A stretch of 46,899 bases of DNA, from positions 1-46,899 of the forward strand of contig MEMI01000048.1 in assembly GCA_001767915.1 (NCBI GenBank), read 5' to 3'. The notes below the pieces were generated by a model. It was not told the origin of the DNA. It did not search any database and was given only the letters and a program-made list of their open reading frames with translations. Position 1 is the stretch's first letter, and the number at the start of each line of letters is the position of its first letter. This document shows positions 44,012 through 46,899 of this stretch, piece after piece. The stretch is from Alphaproteobacteria bacterium RIFCSPHIGHO2_02_FULL_46_13. GTDB taxonomy: Bacteria; Pseudomonadota; Alphaproteobacteria; Micavibrionales; Micavibrionaceae. The position numbers were made by a program, and so were the translations under genes.

Positions 44012-44041
44012 AAAAAGAAGGGCAATCGCCCTTCTTTTTTT
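44012..44041. terminator. Bidirectional rho-independent terminator
   Basis: The stem AAGAAGGGC/GCCCTTCTT with an AATC loop is flanked by A and T runs on both sides. It ends the small-protein transcript on the plus strand and the parA-parB transcript on the minus strand. Confidence 0.85.
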
Positions 44042-44065
44042 ATGCTTTTATCTGCATTTCCTATT

Positions 44066-45070
44066 TTATCCCTTAATCGCCAACCGACCGGGGTTATGAG
44101 ATAAACGGTGCAACACTTCGTCCAGTTGATCGAGTGTGCGGAAAGAGATTGTCAACTGGCCTTCTTGTTGGGACGACATATCGATGGTGACGGTCATACC
44201 GAGGACGTTAGACACTTCGCGTTCCAGTGCAATCGTGTTCAAATCTTTGTCTTCATCATTGGCCGATTGACCAACTTTTTTGGCCAGTTTTTCGACCTTT
44301 GATTTAACGCCACGGCCTTGCAGGTCATTTACCAATTGCTCGGTTTGACGAACAGACATTCCAAGCGTTGCAATTTTGCGGGCTTGTTCCTCTTGTTGAT
44401 CGTGGGAGAGGGAGAGGAGCGCACGGGCATGACCCGCAGATAATTTTCCTTCAGCCAACATCATCATCACGGGTGGAGCCAGATCAATCAGACGCAGCAT
44501 ATTGGCAACGTAAGAACGGCTTTTCCCGATTTTCTCGGCCACTTGTTCGGTGGTGTATTCGAATTGATCGGCGAGTTGTTTCAGGGCTTTGGCCTCATCC
44601 ACCGCATTCAAATCTTCACGCTGTAAGTTTTCAATCAATGCGATTTCAAGGGTTGTTGTATCATCCAGTTCACGAATGATAATCGGCACTTCATGGAGTT
44701 GCGCTTTTTGCGCGGCGCGCCAACGGCGTTCACCGGCAACAATCTCGTATGAATCCGAACCGTCATTGAGCGGGCGAACAAGAATAGGTTGGATCAAACC
44801 ATGTTGCGAAATGGATTTCGCCAATTCGTTAATCGTGTCGTTATTAAAGTGATGGCGCGGTTGATATTTCCCCGGAATCAGTTGGGAGATAGAGACGAGT
44901 TTGCGACCATTCGGATTGCTGGCCTGTGACTCGCTTTCGCTACTTTCTGGTACATCCGCAGAATAAGGGGATGGATGATCATTTTCATCTTCGCCAAATA
45001 GGGCGTTCAGGCCACGGCCTAAGGCGCGACGTTTCGGGGCATGTTCATTTGAGGCTTCTGATACGGACAT
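44066..45070 (-). CDS. parB: Chromosome partitioning protein ParB
   Basis: ParB is a CTP-dependent DNA clamp that loads at parS sites and organises the origin region. The 334 residues have a low-complexity N-terminal part with RRALGRGLNALFGEDE, which holds the ParA-interacting end. The ParB/Srx CTPase domain has ISQLIPGKYQPR and the GERRWRAAQKA box. A helix-turn-helix follows (EQVAEKIGKSRSYVANMLRLI), and a C-terminal dimer domain (ISFRTLDQLDEVLHRL). Its ATG overlaps the parA stop by one base (ATGA type). A parS-like site lies in rsmG at 46387-46402. Confidence 0.97.
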   Translation of the reverse strand: MSVSEASNEHAPKRRALGRGLNALFGEDENDHPSPYSADVPESSESESQASNPNGRKLVSISQLIPGKYQPRHHFNNDTINELAKSISQHGLIQPILVRPLNDGSDSYEIVAGERRWRAAQKAQLHEVPIIIRELDDTTTLEIALIENLQREDLNAVDEAKALKQLADQFEYTTEQVAEKIGKSRSYVANMLRLIDLAPPVMMMLAEGKLSAGHARALLSLSHDQQEEQARKIATLGMSVRQTEQLVNDLQGRGVKSKVEKLAKKVGQSANDEDKDLNTIALEREVSNVLGMTVTIDMSSQQEGQLTISFRTLDQLDEVLHRLSHNPGRLAIKG

Positions 45071-45999
45071 TATGCGCTAACTTCTTGATTTTGTGTGTTG
45101 TTTTCAATGAGTTTGGAATTGTCTTGGGCTTCGTTTGTCGAGAGCGAGGCCACTTCCATGATTTTCTTTTCGCGGCGGATAATCTCGCCCGCGAGGCGGA
45201 TATAGGCCTGTGCCCCTGGGCATTTCATGTCGTAAACAATTGCAGGGAGGCCGTAGGACGGTGCTTCGGACAATTTAACGTTCCGTGGAATAACCGTGTT
45301 GTAAACTTTTTCGCCAAAGAATTCACGAACATCATCCGCCACAGCACCCGACAAACGGTTGCGGGGATCATACATAGTGAGAAGAACACCATGAATATCC
45401 AGTTTTGGATTGAAATGTTGTTTGACGCGTTCAATGGTTTTGACCAAATGGGATAAACCTTCGAGGGCATAAAATTCACATTGTAACGGTACGACAATCG
45501 CATCCACCGCCACCAAGGCATTCAGTGTGACAAGGGAGAGGGATGGTGGGCAGTCAATAATCACATAGTCGAACGGAAGAGGGCGGCGTAAAGCTTCACG
45601 CAATCTATATTCACGACGCTTGGCGGTCACCAATTCGATCTCTGCCCCTGCAAGGTGCATGGATGATGGCACGACATAAAGGCCTGGGACTTTGGTCGGA
45701 ACACAAAGTTCGGCAGGATTTAATCCTTCTTCGAACAAAAGATCATAGGCACTTTTCCGAATTTCAGAGCGTTTAACACCGAGACCGGTGGAAGCATTTC
45801 CCTGTGGATCGAGATCGAGAAGCATAACGCGTTTCCCGACCGCAGCCAAAGCTGTCGCCATATTGACGGCTGTGGTCGTTTTTCCGACACCACCTTTTTG
45901 ATTGGCAATTGCCAATAAACGGGGAAGTTTTTCACCTTTTTTAAGCGGGGGGTCAATTTTACGGGGGGTGGATGGGGTAACCTGAGATGCTTGTATCAT
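45070..45999 (-). CDS. parA: Chromosome partitioning ATPase ParA
   Basis: ParA is a deviant Walker ATPase that moves ParB-parS complexes. The 309 residues have a Pro/Lys-rich N-terminal extension of about 28 residues. Walker A is KGGVGKTTTAVNMATAL with the signature lysine, and VMLLDLDPQGNASTGLGV and VIIDCPPSLSLVTLNAL also match. The C-terminal 40 residues beyond the usual core are polar and Asn-rich. It is immediately upstream of parB with overlap, and 93 bp after the rsmG stop on the same strand. Confidence 0.97.
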   Translation of the reverse strand: MIQASQVTPSTPRKIDPPLKKGEKLPRLLAIANQKGGVGKTTTAVNMATALAAVGKRVMLLDLDPQGNASTGLGVKRSEIRKSAYDLLFEEGLNPAELCVPTKVPGLYVVPSSMHLAGAEIELVTAKRREYRLREALRRPLPFDYVIIDCPPSLSLVTLNALVAVDAIVVPLQCEFYALEGLSHLVKTIERVKQHFNPKLDIHGVLLTMYDPRNRLSGAVADDVREFFGEKVYNTVIPRNVKLSEAPSYGLPAIVYDMKCPGAQAYIRLAGEIIRREKKIMEVASLSTNEAQDNSKLIENNTQNQEVSA

Positions 46000-46092
46000 C
46001 TAAGCCTGTCCTTTGTGCCTGTTGGTTCAGTATTTTTGATTATGTTTGAATGCCTTAACCATAGATAAATATCTCTGTCAGGTCAAGAAAAT

Positions 46093-46695
46093 TTACAGTT
46101 TTTTGATGTCTCTCAAGACCAGAATTTGTGCCAATTTGTCGGTTTGGCTGGGCACTAATTCCACATGAAACTGATATGATTTCTGTGCGTCAGCGATCTC
46201 TTCATTGGCCTTTGCCCCCTTCGGAAAGATCAGGGTCACCTGTGGATTATTGCTCCACCATTGTTCGGTCAGAGCCAAAAGCTCCCCCAAAGACGCGAGG
46301 GCGCGGGCGGTGATGACGTCCGGTTTGATCCCGTCCAACTTATCTACAGACTCGATTCGGCGATTGTGGATAAGAACGGGGGTATCTGTTTCACGTGAAA
46401 TGGTGGCAAGAAAAGAACATTTCTTTGTGTCCGATTCAATCAAATGGACGGAGAGGTTGGGGCATTCAATCGCCAACACCATCCCTGGAAATCCCGCCCC
46501 AGATCCAATATCAAAAAGCGTTTTGGCGTCAGCAGGGATCAACGGAATGATCTGGGTCGAATCCACAAAATGCCGCATCTTGGCATCGGGCAAAGTGGAT
46601 GGCGCCACCAGATTGATCACCTTTGACCATTTCAACAATAATTCGTGATATTTATTCAGTTTCACCGATAGGGTGGTATTAGGCTGCTTTGCCAT
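46093..46695 (-). CDS. rsmG: 16S rRNA (guanine527-N7)-methyltransferase
   Basis: RsmG methylates N7 of G527 in 16S rRNA. The 200 residues contain the S-adenosylmethionine motif [17 protein letters not shown] and upstream [29 protein letters not shown] lies near the active site. The start overlaps the end of mnmG by 17 bp, so translation is coupled. The reading frame contains a parS-like site (46387-46402) and two DnaA-box-like sites (46340-46348, 46365-46373), which the codons accommodate. Confidence 0.95.
   Translation of the reverse strand: MAKQPNTTLSVKLNKYHELLLKWSKVINLVAPSTLPDAKMRHFVDSTQIIPLIPADAKTLFDIGSGAGFPGMVLAIECPNLSVHLIESDTKKCSFLATISRETDTPVLIHNRRIESVDKLDGIKPDVITARALASLGELLALTEQWWSNNPQVTLIFPKGAKANEEIADAQKSYQFHVELVPSQTDKLAQILVLRDIKKL
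46340..46373. promoter_or_regulatory. Two DnaA-box-like sites inside rsmG
   Basis: TGTGGATAA at 46365-46373 is a perfect inverted DnaA box. TTATCTACA at 46340-46348 has one mismatch. They lie just 14 bp from the parS-like site and about 5 kb from the oriC cluster. Confidence 0.4.
46387..46402. other. parS: parS-like centromere site
   Basis: TGTTTCACGTGAAATG matches the near-universal parS consensus TGTTTCACGTGAAACA at 14 of 16 positions, with the central GTTTCACGTGAAA intact. It lies in rsmG, two genes upstream of its binding protein ParB, a position typical of bacterial parS sites. Confidence 0.88.
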
Positions 46696-46899
46696 CAGGT
46701 TTCTTCTTTATAAAGCGGAGGAGAGCGGTAATGGCGGCAGGGGTCACGCCCGAAATGCGGGACGCTGCGCCAAGGGTTGCCGGTCTGGCCTCGGATAATT
46801 TCTGGCGGATTTCGGTGGAGAGACTGCCGACTTCGGAATAGTCCAGATCAACAGGAAGAACCAGAGATTCATCACGGCGGAAGGCCGCAATGTCCAAAT
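46679..46899 (-). CDS. mnmG: tRNA uridine-5-carboxymethylaminomethyl modification enzyme MnmG, C-terminal fragment
   Basis: MnmG, with MnmE, modifies U34 of several tRNAs. Only the last 73 codons are present, and the gene continues beyond the window edge. The fragment shows [18 protein letters not shown], then [18 protein letters not shown] and [16 protein letters not shown], the conserved C-terminal domain that contacts MnmE and tRNA. It overlaps rsmG by 17 bp. Confidence 0.95.
   Translation of the reverse strand, partial: LDIAAFRRDESLVLPVDLDYSEVGSLSTEIRQKLSEARPATLGAASRISGVTPAAITALLRFIKKKPDGKAA

Overview
The window is a chromosomal segment of a bacterium that is almost certainly an alphaproteobacterium. 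The evidence is a Caulobacter-type layout with a DnaA-box-rich origin beside hemE, the block mnmG-rsmG-parA-parB nearby, a DUF3576 lipoprotein, a DUF1674 (SDHAF4-like) small protein, a clpS-clpA pair, a phasin and alphaproteobacterial-type SdhA. Base composition looks moderate, roughly half GC. A finer placement (for example a Micavibrio-like or Rhodospirillales-like lineage) is only a guess. No transposase, prophage structural gene, CRISPR array or rRNA was seen.

Layout. Positions 1-3300: start of trpB (minus, cut by the window edge), a DUF3576 lipoprotein, two unknown minus-strand genes that share a promoter-like block, rlmB, and tRNA-Tyr. Positions 3300-7200: an accessory-looking patch with a winged-helix gene overlapping a small membrane protein, a DUF808 membrane protein, an alpha/beta hydrolase, an unknown small gene, an orphan small-RNA candidate with its own promoter and terminator, and chorismate mutase. 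Positions 7200-10700: a 53-codon SDHAF4-like gene missed by length cut-offs, mutL, a membrane protein, tRNA-Trp and an FTR1-type iron permease. Positions 10886-21293: a two-partner secretion locus made of a TpsB outer-membrane transporter and a 2843-residue TpsA exoprotein. The exoprotein has about fifteen copies of a repeat of roughly 102 residues, then eight MBG-type repeats, and a C-terminal cysteine pair. Positions 21300-26750: an SCP2 protein, a thioesterase and panC, a palindromic intergenic repeat, then clpA, clpS and a phasin. Positions 26750-31000: a SPOR-containing D,D-carboxypeptidase, a pseudopilin-like protein, fmt and truA. Positions 31000-37740: an unknown protein, an EF-hand / ECF sigma / anti-sigma-like operon, an unknown gene, sdhC-sdhD-sdhA without sdhB, and a GIY-YIG nuclease-like gene. 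Positions 37737-46899: rarA, two TerD-family genes, an unknown gene, the probable chromosomal origin, hemE-hemH, a 26-residue membrane microprotein, and parB-parA-rsmG-mnmG on the minus strand with a parS-like site inside rsmG.

The right end is the origin-proximal housekeeping domain for replication initiation, ParABS segregation and tRNA/rRNA modification. The less familiar parts are the TPS adhesin system with inverted DnaA-box-like sites in its promoter region, the orphan small RNA near 6.7 kb, the winged-helix/membrane microprotein module beside tRNA-Tyr, the TerD pair next to the origin, and the microprotein downstream of hemH.
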